Shown here one piece after another: positions 9,759 to 19,752 of a stretch of 64,000 nucleotides of DNA. Position numbers and translations under genes: made by a program. The DNA comes from Variovorax brevis (GTDB lineage: Bacteria; Pseudomonadota; Gammaproteobacteria; Burkholderiales; Burkholderiaceae_C), in assembly GCF_030317105.1 (NCBI RefSeq), contig NZ_JASZYG010000003.1, positions 558,001 to 622,000 on the forward strand, given 5' to 3'. The notes under the pieces were generated by a model, which was given only the letters and a program-made list of their open reading frames with translations, did not search any database and was not told where the DNA came from. Positions within the stretch are counted from its first letter, which is position 1; every line of letters begins with the position of its first letter.

Positions 9759-10563
9759 AAGTCCGTTCCTGCTTCAACAACAAAAGTGGCGAAGCCTCGA
9801 TGCGCACCACCGTCGCGCTTTCCTCCCGCGGCACGGGAGCCTCCTGCCACCGCCGCGCCTTGCGCCGCAACTGGCTCGCAGCCAGCAGGGCCGTCATGCG
9901 CTCGCTGCGCGCTGGCAGCACGACGGGCGCTGCCAGCGGCGGCCCGCGACGCTTGAGGATGTGGATGTCCATTTGCTGCTGCCCTGCCGCGCCCGCTTCG
10001 GCCGCCATCGCCGCATCGGCCACCTGCAGGCGCAGGCGTGCAGGCGAAGCCGACAGCGCCACCGATTCCGGCCGGAAGACGAAAAGCAAGGCCTCATGCT
10101 GCGCCGCCGCGAGCTGCAGCCGACGCAACTCCCCCACCCGCGCACGTGGCAGCCACGCCAACACCGCCGCCACTTCGGCGCAGCGCAGCGCCTGCTCGCA
10201 GGCCCACAGCCGCGCAGCCGGGGCTTCGCTGCGAATCCAGAGCAAGGCCTCGGATGGCAAGCCGCCCGCCGCCAGGGCAGGCGCAAAAGGCTCGTAGGGC
10301 GAGCCGATCAGCGCCACCGGCCCGCTCTTTTGCCGCACCGCCTGCGCCAAGGCCGGCAGCACCAGTTGCCAGGCATGCGCCTGGGGGCTGGACTGCAGCA
10401 CTTCGGTGAGCGCACCCACCGGCCAGCCGCCGCCGGGCAACTGGGCGTCGAGCGCGGCGTGGCCCGTGGAAATGACCGCCGCGTCGGCCGCGCCCAACTC
10501 GTCGCCGCGCCAGATGGGCTGGCCTGCGGGAACCAGGGAGGAGTGAAGGGAAAGGAGGCCCAT
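9727..10563 (-). CDS. imuA: ImuA, RecA-like SOS mutagenesis protein
   Basis: First gene of the mutasome operon, 278 residues. It has RecA/SulA-like features: STGHAALDAQLPGGGWPVGALTEV at the start of the core, a degenerate P-loop and VALIGSPYEPFAPALAAGG. ImuA proteins bind RecA and ImuB and assist DnaE2 translesion synthesis. The start MGLLSLHSSLV at 10563 lies 14 bp downstream of a consensus LexA operator, so expression should be DNA-damage inducible. The 3' end overlaps imuB by 32 bp. Length is typical. Confidence 0.92.
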   Translation of the reverse strand: MGLLSLHSSLVPAGQPIWRGDELGAADAAVISTGHAALDAQLPGGGWPVGALTEVLQSSPQAHAWQLVLPALAQAVRQKSGPVALIGSPYEPFAPALAAGGLPSEALLWIRSEAPAARLWACEQALRCAEVAAVLAWLPRARVGELRRLQLAAAQHEALLFVFRPESVALSASPARLRLQVADAAMAAEAGAAGQQQMDIHILKRRGPPLAAPVVLPARSERMTALLAASQLRRKARRWQEAPVPREESATVVRIEASPLLLLKQERTYAMDRIALAA

Positions 10564-10577
10564 GATGGAATCTTGAT

Positions 10578-10597
10578 TACTGTATTTTTATACAGTA
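10578..10597. promoter_or_regulatory. LexA (SOS) operator
   Basis: The sequence TACTGTATTTTTATACAGTA is a close match to the 20-bp proteobacterial LexA box, with intact CTGT...ACAG half-sites separated by 8 AT-only bases. It sits 14 bp upstream of the imuA start and 56 bp upstream of the divergent RHH-like gene, so it could repress both. Confidence 0.93.
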
Positions 10598-10653
10598 TCC
10601 TGATTCCCGCACGACTTTTTGTCGATGCATTTTTTCTAAAAACAAGATCTCTC

Positions 10654-10974
10654 ATGCGCACCAAAAATATTCAGGGGGGAGGCCCACCCATCACCAAGGA
10701 GGCCGTTTTCACGTTGAAGCTCGAACCCGATCTGCGGGACAGCTTCAGGGCCGCAGCGCGCGCCGCCCACCGGCCGGCATCCCAGCTCATGCGCGAGCTG
10801 ATGCGCGAATTCATCCAGCGCCAGCGACAAGCGGGCGAACAGGAGGAAGCCCGCAGCCGCAAGGCCGACGCCATCAAGGAAGCCCCGGCGACCCCTGCCG
10901 CCGTCGGCCGGTCCAACGAGGAAATCGAAGCCGAATTCGCGGCCCTGCGCGCCAGGGCGGCAGGCCAGCGATGA
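10654..10974 (+). CDS. ribbon-helix-helix-like (antitoxin-type) small protein
   Basis: Protein of 106 residues. The segment AVFTLKLEPDLRDSFRAAARAAHRPASQLMRELMREFI at residues 17-54 has a beta-strand followed by two helices, typical of ribbon-helix-helix repressors and RelB/ParD-type antitoxins. The C-terminal half is charged (QRQRQAGEQEEARSRKAD) and ends in a helical EEIEAEFAALRARA. The start at 10654 was chosen because the upstream extension runs antisense through imuA. No toxin gene is adjacent: the next gene is the convergent chrA. It shares its promoter region with the LexA box, so SOS regulation is plausible. Confidence 0.65.
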   Translation: MRTKNIQGGGPPITKEAVFTLKLEPDLRDSFRAAARAAHRPASQLMRELMREFIQRQRQAGEQEEARSRKADAIKEAPATPAAVGRSNEEIEAEFAALRARAAGQR

Positions 10975-10986
10975 GGCGGGCCACCA

Positions 10987-12369
10987 CTACCGCAGCAGGC
11001 TCCACCCCCATCCGAGCAAGCCCGCGGCCACGATGACGGGAATGACGCCGGCCTTGAAGCGAAACAGCGCCACCGCCGCCGCCACCCCGATGAGCGCCGA
11101 CGCCCATTCAAAGGCGCCCGCGAACCCCTTGGGCCATAGCACATGCCAGGCAAAAAACACCGCCAGGTTCACGATCACCCCGACCACCGCGGCCGTGATG
11201 GCCGTGAGCGGCGCCGTGAACCTGAGCTTGCCGTGCGTCGACTCGATGAACGGCCCGCCCAAAAAGATGAAGAAGAACGACGGCAGGAAGGTGAAGAAGG
11301 TCACCACCGTCGCCGCCACCGCCCCCGACAGCAGCCACGAGCCGGCACCGAAGATCTCCTTCGTCCAGCCGCCCACGAACCCGACAAAGGCCACCACCAT
11401 GATGAGCGGCCCCGGCGTCGTTTCGCCCAACGCGAGTCCATCGATCATCTGGGCGCCGGTCAGCCATTGGTGGTGCTCCACCGCGCCCTGGTACACATAG
11501 GGCAGCACCGCATAGGCACCCCCGAAAGTCAGCAGCGCCGCCTTGGTGAAGAACCACGCCATCTGCGTGAGCACGGCGTCCCAGCCGTACAGCGCCGTCA
11601 GCGCGCCGATGGCGAGCCCCCAAAGGCCCAGGGCCACCACCACGACCCACCAGAAGTGCACCCACGAAAAGCGCGCATGCGCGGGCGGCGGAGTCGCATC
11701 GTCGATCCATGCGGGTCCGAGCGACTTCACCACCTTGCCATGGCCCCCGCCCACCACGAACTTGCCTGGGGCCAGCCATCCCCCCAGGGCGCCGATCACC
11801 GCCGCGGCCAGCACGATCAGCGGAAAGGGCACGTGAAGGGCAAAGATGGCCACGAAGGCCGCAACGGCGATGCCCCACAACCACGCGCCCTTCAACGCCC
11901 GCGAGCCGATGCGCCACGCCGCGAACACGACGATGGCCGTCACGGCAGGCTTGATGCCATACAGCACGCCAGCCACCGCTGGCACGTTGCCGAAAGCCAT
12001 GTAGACCCACGACAGCGCGATGAGGATGAACAGCGAGGGCAGCACGAACAAGCCGCCCGCCACCACGCCACCCCAGCTCCGGTGCATGAGCCAGCCGATG
12101 TAGGTCGCCAGCTGCTGCGCCTCCGGGCCCGGCAACAGCATGCAGTAGTTCAGCGCGTGCAAAAAGCGCTTCTCTGAAATCCAGCGCCGCCGCTCGACCA
12201 GCTCCTCATGCATGATCGCGATCTGCCCCGCCGGCCCGCCGAAGCTGATGAAGCCCAGCTTCAGCCAGAAGATGAAGGCCTCGCGGAACGTCAGCGGCGC
12301 TGGCGGCGTGCCCTTCCCGATCGCTGGCGTGGGCGTATCAATGGCGATGGTCCTGCGCGAGTGGCTCAT
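10987..12369 (-). CDS. chrA: chromate efflux transporter ChrA
   Basis: Inner-membrane transporter of 460 residues of the CHR family, which exports chromate. Both homologous halves are present. The N-terminal half has FREAFIFWLKLGFISFGGPAGQIAIMH and the PGPEAQQLATYIGW motif; the C-terminal half has FTKAALLTFGGAYAVLPYV and GLALGETTPGPLIMV. About ten hydrophobic helices are visible. This is the full-length, two-domain form. It is divergent from the ABC exporter and convergent with the RHH-like gene. No chrB regulator is seen nearby. Confidence 0.93.
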   Translation of the reverse strand: MSHSRRTIAIDTPTPAIGKGTPPAPLTFREAFIFWLKLGFISFGGPAGQIAIMHEELVERRRWISEKRFLHALNYCMLLPGPEAQQLATYIGWLMHRSWGGVVAGGLFVLPSLFILIALSWVYMAFGNVPAVAGVLYGIKPAVTAIVVFAAWRIGSRALKGAWLWGIAVAAFVAIFALHVPFPLIVLAAAVIGALGGWLAPGKFVVGGGHGKVVKSLGPAWIDDATPPPAHARFSWVHFWWVVVVALGLWGLAIGALTALYGWDAVLTQMAWFFTKAALLTFGGAYAVLPYVYQGAVEHHQWLTGAQMIDGLALGETTPGPLIMVVAFVGFVGGWTKEIFGAGSWLLSGAVAATVVTFFTFLPSFFFIFLGGPFIESTHGKLRFTAPLTAITAAVVGVIVNLAVFFAWHVLWPKGFAGAFEWASALIGVAAAVALFRFKAGVIPVIVAAGLLGWGWSLLR

Positions 12370-12557
12370 GGCGATGCGAATGTACGTTCGAATCGACCTT
12401 TGCGTGCATCCCGTCTCCGCGTGACGCCGGCGCGCACGTCGTGTTCGCGCCGATGCGCTTCACCACAAATGCCTGCCGATACTGGGCTTGTTGCCCGAGC
12501 CAGCACCCGACCGCGCCTGCGCGGCTAAAGTCTCGCCTCCTTGGGAGACTTTGCCTC

Positions 12558-14399
12558 TTGTTCAGCTTCTTCGAAAAACTCCTGCATCCCTACCCCGACG
12601 ACGAGCCGATGCCGCCGCCGTCCGGCTTCTTTGCCTTTCTGTGGGCCTGCACGCAGGGCCTGCGCGGCAAGATCCTTGCGATGGCCCTGCTCACCGCGGC
12701 GATGTCGGCCTTCGAGGCGCTGCTGTTCGCCATCCTCGGCCGCATCGTCGACTGGATCGGCGGCGTGGCGCCGCAGCAGCTGTGGGCCGAGCGCGGCACC
12801 ACGCTCGGGTGGCTGGCACTGGTGCTGGTCGCGAGCATCGCCTTCGTCGCGCTGCAGACCATCGTCAAGCACCAGACGCTGGCGGTGAACCTGCCGATGC
12901 GCATGCGCTGGAACTTCCACCGCTTGATGCTCGGCCAGAGCCTGGCGTTCTATCAGGATGAGTTTGCGGGACGCATCACGGCCAAGGTCATGCAGACGGC
13001 GCTGGCCGTGCGCGACACCATCTTCGTGCTGGCTGACGTGCTGGTGGCGATGATGGTCTACGTCGCGACCATGATCATCCTGGCCGGCGCCTTCGACAGC
13101 TACCTCATCTGGCCCTTCATCGCCTGGCTGGTGCTCTACATCGCGACGATGTTTTTCTTCGTGCCGCGCCTGGGCAAGATCGGCAAGGCGCAAGCCGATG
13201 CGCGCTCGCTCATGACTGGCCGCGTGACCGACGCCTACACCAACATCGCGACCGTCAAGCTCTTCTCGCACGCGCAGCGCGAGGCCGGATTTGCGCGGGC
13301 GGCGATGCAGGATTTCATCGTCACCGGTTATGGACAGATGCGGCTGGTGAGCGCCTTCGAGATCGTCAACCACACGCTCAGCATGGCGCTCACAGGCGGA
13401 ATGGCGGGCACTGCGCTGTGGCTATGGTCGCAGGGCACGATCGGCGTCGGCGCGGTGGCTGCCGCCACGGCCATGGCGCTGCGGCTGCAGGGCATGTCGC
13501 ACTGGATCATGTGGGAGATGGCGAGCCTGTTCGAGAACATCGGCACGGTGCAGGACGGGATGAAGACCCTCTCGCGCCCGCGCACGGTGCTCGACGCGCC
13601 GGATGCCGTCGCGCTCGACGTGCCGCGCGGTGAAGTGCGCTTCGAAAACGTGCGCTTCAGCTACGGCCGCGAAGGGCAGGCAACGCGGCGTGTCATCGAC
13701 GACCTGACCCTCACCGTGAAAGCTGGCGAAAAGATCGGCTTGGTGGGTCGATCGGGCGCCGGCAAGTCGACGCTGGTGAACCTGCTGCTGCGCTTTCATG
13801 ACCTGGAAGACGGGCGCATTTTGGTCGATGGGCAGGACATTGCACGCGTCAAGCAGGACTCGCTGCGCGCGCACGTGGGCATGGTCACGCAGGACACCTC
13901 GCTGATGCACCGCTCGGTGGCCGACAACATCGCGTACGGACGTCCGGATGCCACCGAGACGCAAGTCCAGGCCGCGGCCGAGCGCGCCGAAGCGCATGAA
14001 TTCATCCAGGCGCTGAGCGACGCGACCGGCCGGCACGGCTACACCGCGCACGTCGGCGAACGTGGCGTCAAGCTCTCGGGCGGACAGCGCCAGCGCATCG
14101 CCATCGCGCGGGTGATGCTGAAGGACGCGCCGATCCTGCTGCTCGACGAAGCCACCAGCGCGCTCGACTCCGAAGTGGAAGCCGCCATCCAGGCCAGCCT
14201 GTACCGCCTGATGGAAGGCAAGACCGTGATCGCCATCGCGCACCGCCTGTCGACCATCGCCGCGATGGACCGCCTCGTGGTGCTGGATGAAGGCCGCGTC
14301 GTCGAGGAAGGCGATCACCGGACGCTGCTGGCCAAGGGCGGCCTCTACGCACGGCTATGGGCGCATCAGAGTGGGGGCTTCCTGGGCGAGGAAGACTGA
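12558..14399 (+). CDS. ABC exporter, fused membrane and ATPase domains
   Basis: Half-transporter of about 613 residues of the MsbA/multidrug type. An N-terminal six-helix membrane domain (GFFAFLWACTQGLRGKILAMALL onward) is followed by an ATPase with Walker A GLVGRSGAGKSTL, signature LSGGQRQRIAIARVML and Walker B ILLLDEATSALD. The TTG at 12558 (FSFFEKLLHPYPDDEP) is the likely start, because upstream sequence to 12441 has no domain character; an ATG at 12609 is the alternative. It would act as a homodimer exporting lipids or drugs. Substrate is unknown. Confidence 0.88.
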   Translation: MFSFFEKLLHPYPDDEPMPPPSGFFAFLWACTQGLRGKILAMALLTAAMSAFEALLFAILGRIVDWIGGVAPQQLWAERGTTLGWLALVLVASIAFVALQTIVKHQTLAVNLPMRMRWNFHRLMLGQSLAFYQDEFAGRITAKVMQTALAVRDTIFVLADVLVAMMVYVATMIILAGAFDSYLIWPFIAWLVLYIATMFFFVPRLGKIGKAQADARSLMTGRVTDAYTNIATVKLFSHAQREAGFARAAMQDFIVTGYGQMRLVSAFEIVNHTLSMALTGGMAGTALWLWSQGTIGVGAVAAATAMALRLQGMSHWIMWEMASLFENIGTVQDGMKTLSRPRTVLDAPDAVALDVPRGEVRFENVRFSYGREGQATRRVIDDLTLTVKAGEKIGLVGRSGAGKSTLVNLLLRFHDLEDGRILVDGQDIARVKQDSLRAHVGMVTQDTSLMHRSVADNIAYGRPDATETQVQAAAERAEAHEFIQALSDATGRHGYTAHVGERGVKLSGGQRQRIAIARVMLKDAPILLLDEATSALDSEVEAAIQASLYRLMEGKTVIAIAHRLSTIAAMDRLVVLDEGRVVEEGDHRTLLAKGGLYARLWAHQSGGFLGEED

Positions 14400-14444
14400 G
14401 GCCATAGACTTGGTTGCCTTGCTAGACAACATGGGAGCCGAAAG

Positions 14445-14939
14445 ATGAAAAAGAATCTCTGGGCGCGCGCCACCGCCCTCCTCGCCGCCGCACTTTGCGT
14501 GGTGGGTTGCGACCCGCAGCGCATCAAGGAACTGGAAGAAGGTGTTTCGACCGAGGCCGACGTCCGCGCCCGGTTCGGTGAGCCCGAAAACATCTGGGAC
14601 GTCCCCAACGGCCGCGTCCTCGAATTCAACCGCCAGCCGCAGGGCCAGAAGAACTACATGATCACCATCGGTCCCGATGGAAAGATGAGCGCGCTGCGGC
14701 AGGTGCTGACGCCGGAAAACTTCGCGAAGGTGCAACCCGGAATGGGTGCGGAGGACCTGCGCAAGATGCTTGGCAAGCCGGCCAAGCGCACGCCGTATCC
14801 GTTGAAAAATCAAACCGAGTGGGAATGGCGCTGGCTGCAGCCGCCGAATACGCCGATGGTGTTTACGGCGACGCTGAACGACGATCAGCGGGTGGTGAGT
14901 TCGGGGTCTTCGCCTGACCGGAGCACAGAGGCGAATTAA
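14445..14939 (+). CDS. SmpA/OmlA (BamE-like) domain lipoprotein
   Basis: Lipoprotein of 164 residues. A signal peptide (MKKNLWARATALLAAALCVV) ends in the lipobox VVGC, giving a lipidated cysteine at about residue 22. The body holds two SmpA/OmlA-type repeats: GVSTEADVRARFGEPENIWDVPNG and GMGAEDLRKMLGKPAKRTPYP, each a helix then a G-x-P turn. BamE-like proteins anchor to the outer membrane, but this one is longer than BamE and may be a paralogue. It marks the last high-GC gene before the AT-rich insert. Confidence 0.82.
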   Translation: MKKNLWARATALLAAALCVVGCDPQRIKELEEGVSTEADVRARFGEPENIWDVPNGRVLEFNRQPQGQKNYMITIGPDGKMSALRQVLTPENFAKVQPGMGAEDLRKMLGKPAKRTPYPLKNQTEWEWRWLQPPNTPMVFTATLNDDQRVVSSGSSPDRSTEAN

Positions 14940-15087
14940 ACGCTTTCGAGCATCTGCACTGCCGCCGCATCACGTTCGGATTTGAGGGATGGCTACGGTC
15001 TAGAAAATACCAAATCATCGGTTGAGACCAAAATGGTTGAAGCCAAAAACGGACGCCCACTAAGACACCGCGAGATACATTGACAAC

Positions 15088-15549
15088 ATGAACAACAAAG
15101 AAATATTTGAGTCTTTGTCCGAATTTCTTATAGAGCACGGTTATCGAATAATCGTAGATCAAGTTCGAGAAGAGCTTGCTACCGGCCGCATATCGGAGGA
15201 GAAAATTAGCACATTGGCGGAGGTAAGAGATAGCCCTCAGAGGGCGTTAGAAATTGAGTTCAAAAAGAGCTCAACCGCTGAATTTACTCGAAGAACTGAG
15301 TATTCCGAAGCCGACTCGATCGTGTTATTGCTTGAGGCTTCAAGGCGTGCGATATCTGAGGTAACGGTCATGGTGGCCGAACTTCGCGATACGCTTTTCC
15401 AAGACAACATTAAGGGCCTTAGCTTCAGGCCCGAGAGGGCAGGTGAAGTTGAGACCACCGTAGCTATTGACGAGTCAATAAACATCGAGATGGCACGGGG
15501 TCAAGGCGCGGCCATTGATCGTTTCATCCAAGACATCAGGAAGTCGTGA
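15088..15549 (+). CDS. unknown protein, first gene of an AT-rich two-gene cassette
   Basis: Unrecognised protein of 153 residues. It is probably cytoplasmic and mostly helical: the N-terminal third (IFESLSEFLIEHGYRIIVDQ) and a central helix (SIVLLLEASRRAISEVTVMVAELRD) are amphipathic, and no signal peptide or membrane span is visible. The DNA is about 45 percent GC with AT-rich codons, against roughly 67 percent in neighbours, indicating recent horizontal acquisition. Its stop overlaps the start of the next gene (TCGTGATG), so the two are translationally coupled. I do not recognise a family and assign no function. Confidence 0.75.
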   Translation: MNNKEIFESLSEFLIEHGYRIIVDQVREELATGRISEEKISTLAEVRDSPQRALEIEFKKSSTAEFTRRTEYSEADSIVLLLEASRRAISEVTVMVAELRDTLFQDNIKGLSFRPERAGEVETTVAIDESINIEMARGQGAAIDRFIQDIRKS

Positions 15550-16202
15550 TGCTCTCAGAAATAAAATCCGTACTCGGTTCAGCGATCGCAGCGAGTCCGG
15601 TTGCAGCCTCAGCGCTCTCAGATGTTTTTGAAGCATATGTTTTAATTTTGGTCATTCGTGCCGCCAGAGCAGAAGGCGGAAAGGTATCATTCGTTCGACG
15701 CGATGGATCTCCTGCCACCGAACTCCTGCTCAGGACCAGTCCAGGATTTATCTACTCAACGGCGCAGAACTACACGCACGCCGTTATTGAATTCAACTCC
15801 AGGCCCACCTTGGAAGTGCATGCCGGTATCAAAGTTGCGGGGAAATCACGAGTACTTCACGAACTCGATGTTGCCGTCCTAGATCGAGCCGAAGCTGAGA
15901 ACTGCAGACTAAATCGAGTGTCCCCGCGCTCATCAAAGGTGAATGTCGGCATTGAATGCAAATTTTATTCGTCATCGCTTCAACTGCACTTGGCCAGAGG
16001 ATTCATCGGGCTTGTGACCGACTTGTCTGTCAATACGCCATTCTTCGTAACGAACACCACTTCTGCTTCGGTCGAAAAACTGCTAAGCCACCGCGTTAAG
16101 CATGGATGGGAACATCAAATATCCCCAGCATGCAAGAATACAGAAGTAGACAGACTAGTCCATGCGCTGCGCTCATCGTTCAAGAACTATAAAGCGCAAT
16201 GA
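15549..16202 (+). CDS. PD-(D/E)XK nuclease-like protein, second gene of AT-rich cassette
   Basis: Protein of 217 residues (GTG at 15546 adds one residue). A nuclease-fold signature is visible: beta-strand residues RPTLEVHAGIKV, then VLHELDVAVLDRAE around residue 105, and VNVGIECKFYSS around residue 135. The D and ExK are spaced about 28 residues apart, as in PD-(D/E)XK restriction-like enzymes. The C-terminal part (GLVTDLSVNTPFFVTNTTSA) would complete the sheet. It overlaps the preceding gene by one base and shares its low GC. No methylase is nearby. A defence or DNA-processing role is an inference from fold motif and context only. Confidence 0.65.
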   Translation: MLSEIKSVLGSAIAASPVAASALSDVFEAYVLILVIRAARAEGGKVSFVRRDGSPATELLLRTSPGFIYSTAQNYTHAVIEFNSRPTLEVHAGIKVAGKSRVLHELDVAVLDRAEAENCRLNRVSPRSSKVNVGIECKFYSSSLQLHLARGFIGLVTDLSVNTPFFVTNTTSASVEKLLSHRVKHGWEHQISPACKNTEVDRLVHALRSSFKNYKAQ

Positions 16203-17954
<1,752 letters not shown>

Positions 17955-17964
17955 GCCGGGGCTC

Positions 17965-17992
17965 GTTCAGGTTGCCGGGCCGCAACCTGAAC
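17965..17992 (+). terminator. hairpin after argG
   Basis: A perfect 11-bp stem, GTTCAGGTTGC and GCAACCTGAAC, encloses a 6-base loop ten bases past the argG stop. No T-run follows, so it is either a Rho-assisted terminator or an mRNA 3'-end stabiliser. Confidence 0.55.
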
Positions 17993-18114
17993 AACCGCGC
18001 GATTCCCGCAGAGGCTGCCCCGTGCGTCCTACACGCGCAGGCTGTACCTTCCGACGGGGTTTGCGCTGCAAAGGCGAGATGCTGGAGACCTCTCAACACA
18101 GGAGGCTTTCAGCC

Positions 18115-18189
18115 GTGAACTCCATCATCTACATCGTCGGCTTGGTCGTGGTCGTCGTGGCCGTGCTTTCCTTCTTCGGGCTGCGCTGA
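18115..18189 (+). CDS. 24-residue single-span membrane peptide
   Basis: A GTG-started frame encodes a peptide whose residues 3-21 (SIIYIVGLVVVVVAVLSFF) form one hydrophobic helix ending in a G-L-R tail. A strong ribosome-binding site, AGGAGG at 18100-18105, sits nine bases ahead of the GTG, supporting real translation. Small hydrophobic proteins of this layout are common but often missed. It lies alone between argG and the amidotransferase gene. No function can be given. Confidence 0.6.
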   Translation: MNSIIYIVGLVVVVVAVLSFFGLR

Positions 18190-18274
18190 TCAACGCCGGG
18201 TGCACGCACAGCCCCGAGCGGCTGTGCTGCGCGCCGGTTTCATCCATCGCATGCGCTCGGGCATCATTGCGGGC

Positions 18275-19075
18275 ATGACAGATTTCGACGCCCGCTCCCT
18301 CTTCATCATCAAGGCCGGCGACACCTTCGAGCCTCTGCGCCAGGCGCAGGGCGACTTCGAGCACTGGATCGCCCGAGGCCTTGAACTTTCCTCTTTCTCA
18401 ACGCTTCCCGTGCGGGTGGTGGACCCTCGCCGTGGCGAAAGCCTGCCCGATGCCGCCGACTGCGCAGGCGTGGTGGTGAGCGGATCGCACGCCATGGTGT
18501 CGCACCGCGAAGCATGGAGCGAAACCACCGCGGCCTGGCTCGCGCAAGTCGTCGCGCAGGGCACGCCGGTGCTGGGCATCTGCTACGGGCATCAATTGCT
18601 CGCGCACGCCCTCGGCGGCGAAGCGGGCGACCATCCCGCAGGCCTTGAAGTCGGCACGGTGCACGTCACGCTGACCGGCGACGCCGCGCAAGACGCGCTC
18701 CTCCGCAACCTGCCTACGAGCTTTGCCGCCCATGTGGTGCATCGGCAAAGCGCGCTCGCGCTGCCGGCGGGCGCCGTGGTGCTGGCGGGCAACGCATTCG
18801 AGCCCCATCAGGCCTTTCGCGTCGGCGATTGCGCGTGGGGCGTACAGTTTCACCCCGAGTTCAACGCAGACGCCATGCGCGGCTATATCGACACAATGGC
18901 CGATTCGCTGCAAAGTGGGGGCGTCGATCCGGTTGCCCTGCGCAAGGGCGTGAAGGAAACACCCGAAGCCGCTGGCCTGCTGCAGCGTTTTGCCCACATC
19001 GCGAATGCCCATGCGACGTCGAGCCGAAAAGGCGAAGGCCTTGCGGCGCCGCAGGCACTCGCCACCACGACCTGA
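18275..19075 (+). CDS. class I glutamine amidotransferase (GMP synthase-like)
   Basis: Protein of 266 residues with a triad-type glutaminase domain. The nucleophile is Cys103 in VLGICYGHQLLAHALGG, and the His-Glu pair is in WGVQFHPEFNAD (His193, Glu195). It is the stand-alone form with no synthetase domain, similar to proteins annotated as GMP synthase-like glutamine amidotransferases. The start MTDFDARSLFIIKAGD at 18275 was preferred to upstream in-frame ATGs for its family-like N-terminus. Its acceptor partner is unknown. It is followed 14 bp later by pssA. Confidence 0.88.
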   Translation: MTDFDARSLFIIKAGDTFEPLRQAQGDFEHWIARGLELSSFSTLPVRVVDPRRGESLPDAADCAGVVVSGSHAMVSHREAWSETTAAWLAQVVAQGTPVLGICYGHQLLAHALGGEAGDHPAGLEVGTVHVTLTGDAAQDALLRNLPTSFAAHVVHRQSALALPAGAVVLAGNAFEPHQAFRVGDCAWGVQFHPEFNADAMRGYIDTMADSLQSGGVDPVALRKGVKETPEAAGLLQRFAHIANAHATSSRKGEGLAAPQALATTT

Positions 19076-19089
19076 AGAAGAAAGCTGCC

Positions 19090-19737
19090 ATGGCCCCACT
19101 CCCCAAAGCCGCCGTGCCGACGCCGCGCAAGCACTTCTCGATGATCCGTGGCTTTCACCTGGCCGACGTGTTCACGCTGGGCAATGCCGCATGCGGTGTC
19201 GGCGCCGTTTTCCTGGCGATGGCCTACATGGCCAGCCACTCCCAGGCGCAGTTCTTCTGGGCGGCAGCGCTGGCGCCGGCCGCCTTCATCTTCGATGTGC
19301 TGGACGGCCGCGTGGCGCGCTGGCGGCAAACGCATTCGGCGCTCGGGCGTGAACTCGATTCACTCTCCGACGTGATCTCCTTCGGCGTGATGCCCGCGGC
19401 GCTGGCCTTCGCGGCGGGGCTGGACGGCGGCTGGGACTGCGCGGTGCTGATCTACTTCGTCGGCTGCGGCGTGAGCCGCCTGGCGCGCTACAACGTGACG
19501 GCCGAAGCGCTTTCGGAAGGCGCCGACAAGGTCAAGTATTTCGAGGGCACGCCCATTCCCACCAGCGTGGTGCTGGTCGGCGTGCTGGCGTGGGCCGCCT
19601 GGAAAGGCAACGTGGGCGACAACGTGTGGGGCGGCGCGTGGCAGATCGGCCCGTGGCTGCTGCATCCGCTGGTGCTCATGTTCGGGCTGTCGGGCACGCT
19701 CATGATCAGCAAGACCCTTCGCATTCCCAAACTCTGA
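19090..19737 (+). CDS. pssA: CDP-alcohol phosphatidyltransferase, probable phosphatidylserine synthase
   Basis: Integral membrane enzyme of 215 residues, predicted to condense CDP-diacylglycerol with serine to make phosphatidylserine, the precursor of phosphatidylethanolamine. The CDP-alcohol transferase motif D-G-x2-A-R-x8-G-x3-D-x3-D is intact from Asp72 to Asp94 (LDGRVARWRQTHSALGRELD). About six hydrophobic helices follow. A tail such as FEGTPIPTSVVLVGVL is typical of PssA. The ATG at 19090 was chosen; upstream frame lies over the amidotransferase gene. Confidence 0.88.
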   Translation: MAPLPKAAVPTPRKHFSMIRGFHLADVFTLGNAACGVGAVFLAMAYMASHSQAQFFWAAALAPAAFIFDVLDGRVARWRQTHSALGRELDSLSDVISFGVMPAALAFAAGLDGGWDCAVLIYFVGCGVSRLARYNVTAEALSEGADKVKYFEGTPIPTSVVLVGVLAWAAWKGNVGDNVWGGAWQIGPWLLHPLVLMFGLSGTLMISKTLRIPKL

Positions 19738-19752
19738 CGACGACGACTTCCA

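Noticed and set aside
9418..10653. Plus-strand 5' extension of the RHH-like gene
   Set aside because: It runs antisense through imuA and imuB and across the LexA box; the true start is the ATG at 10654.
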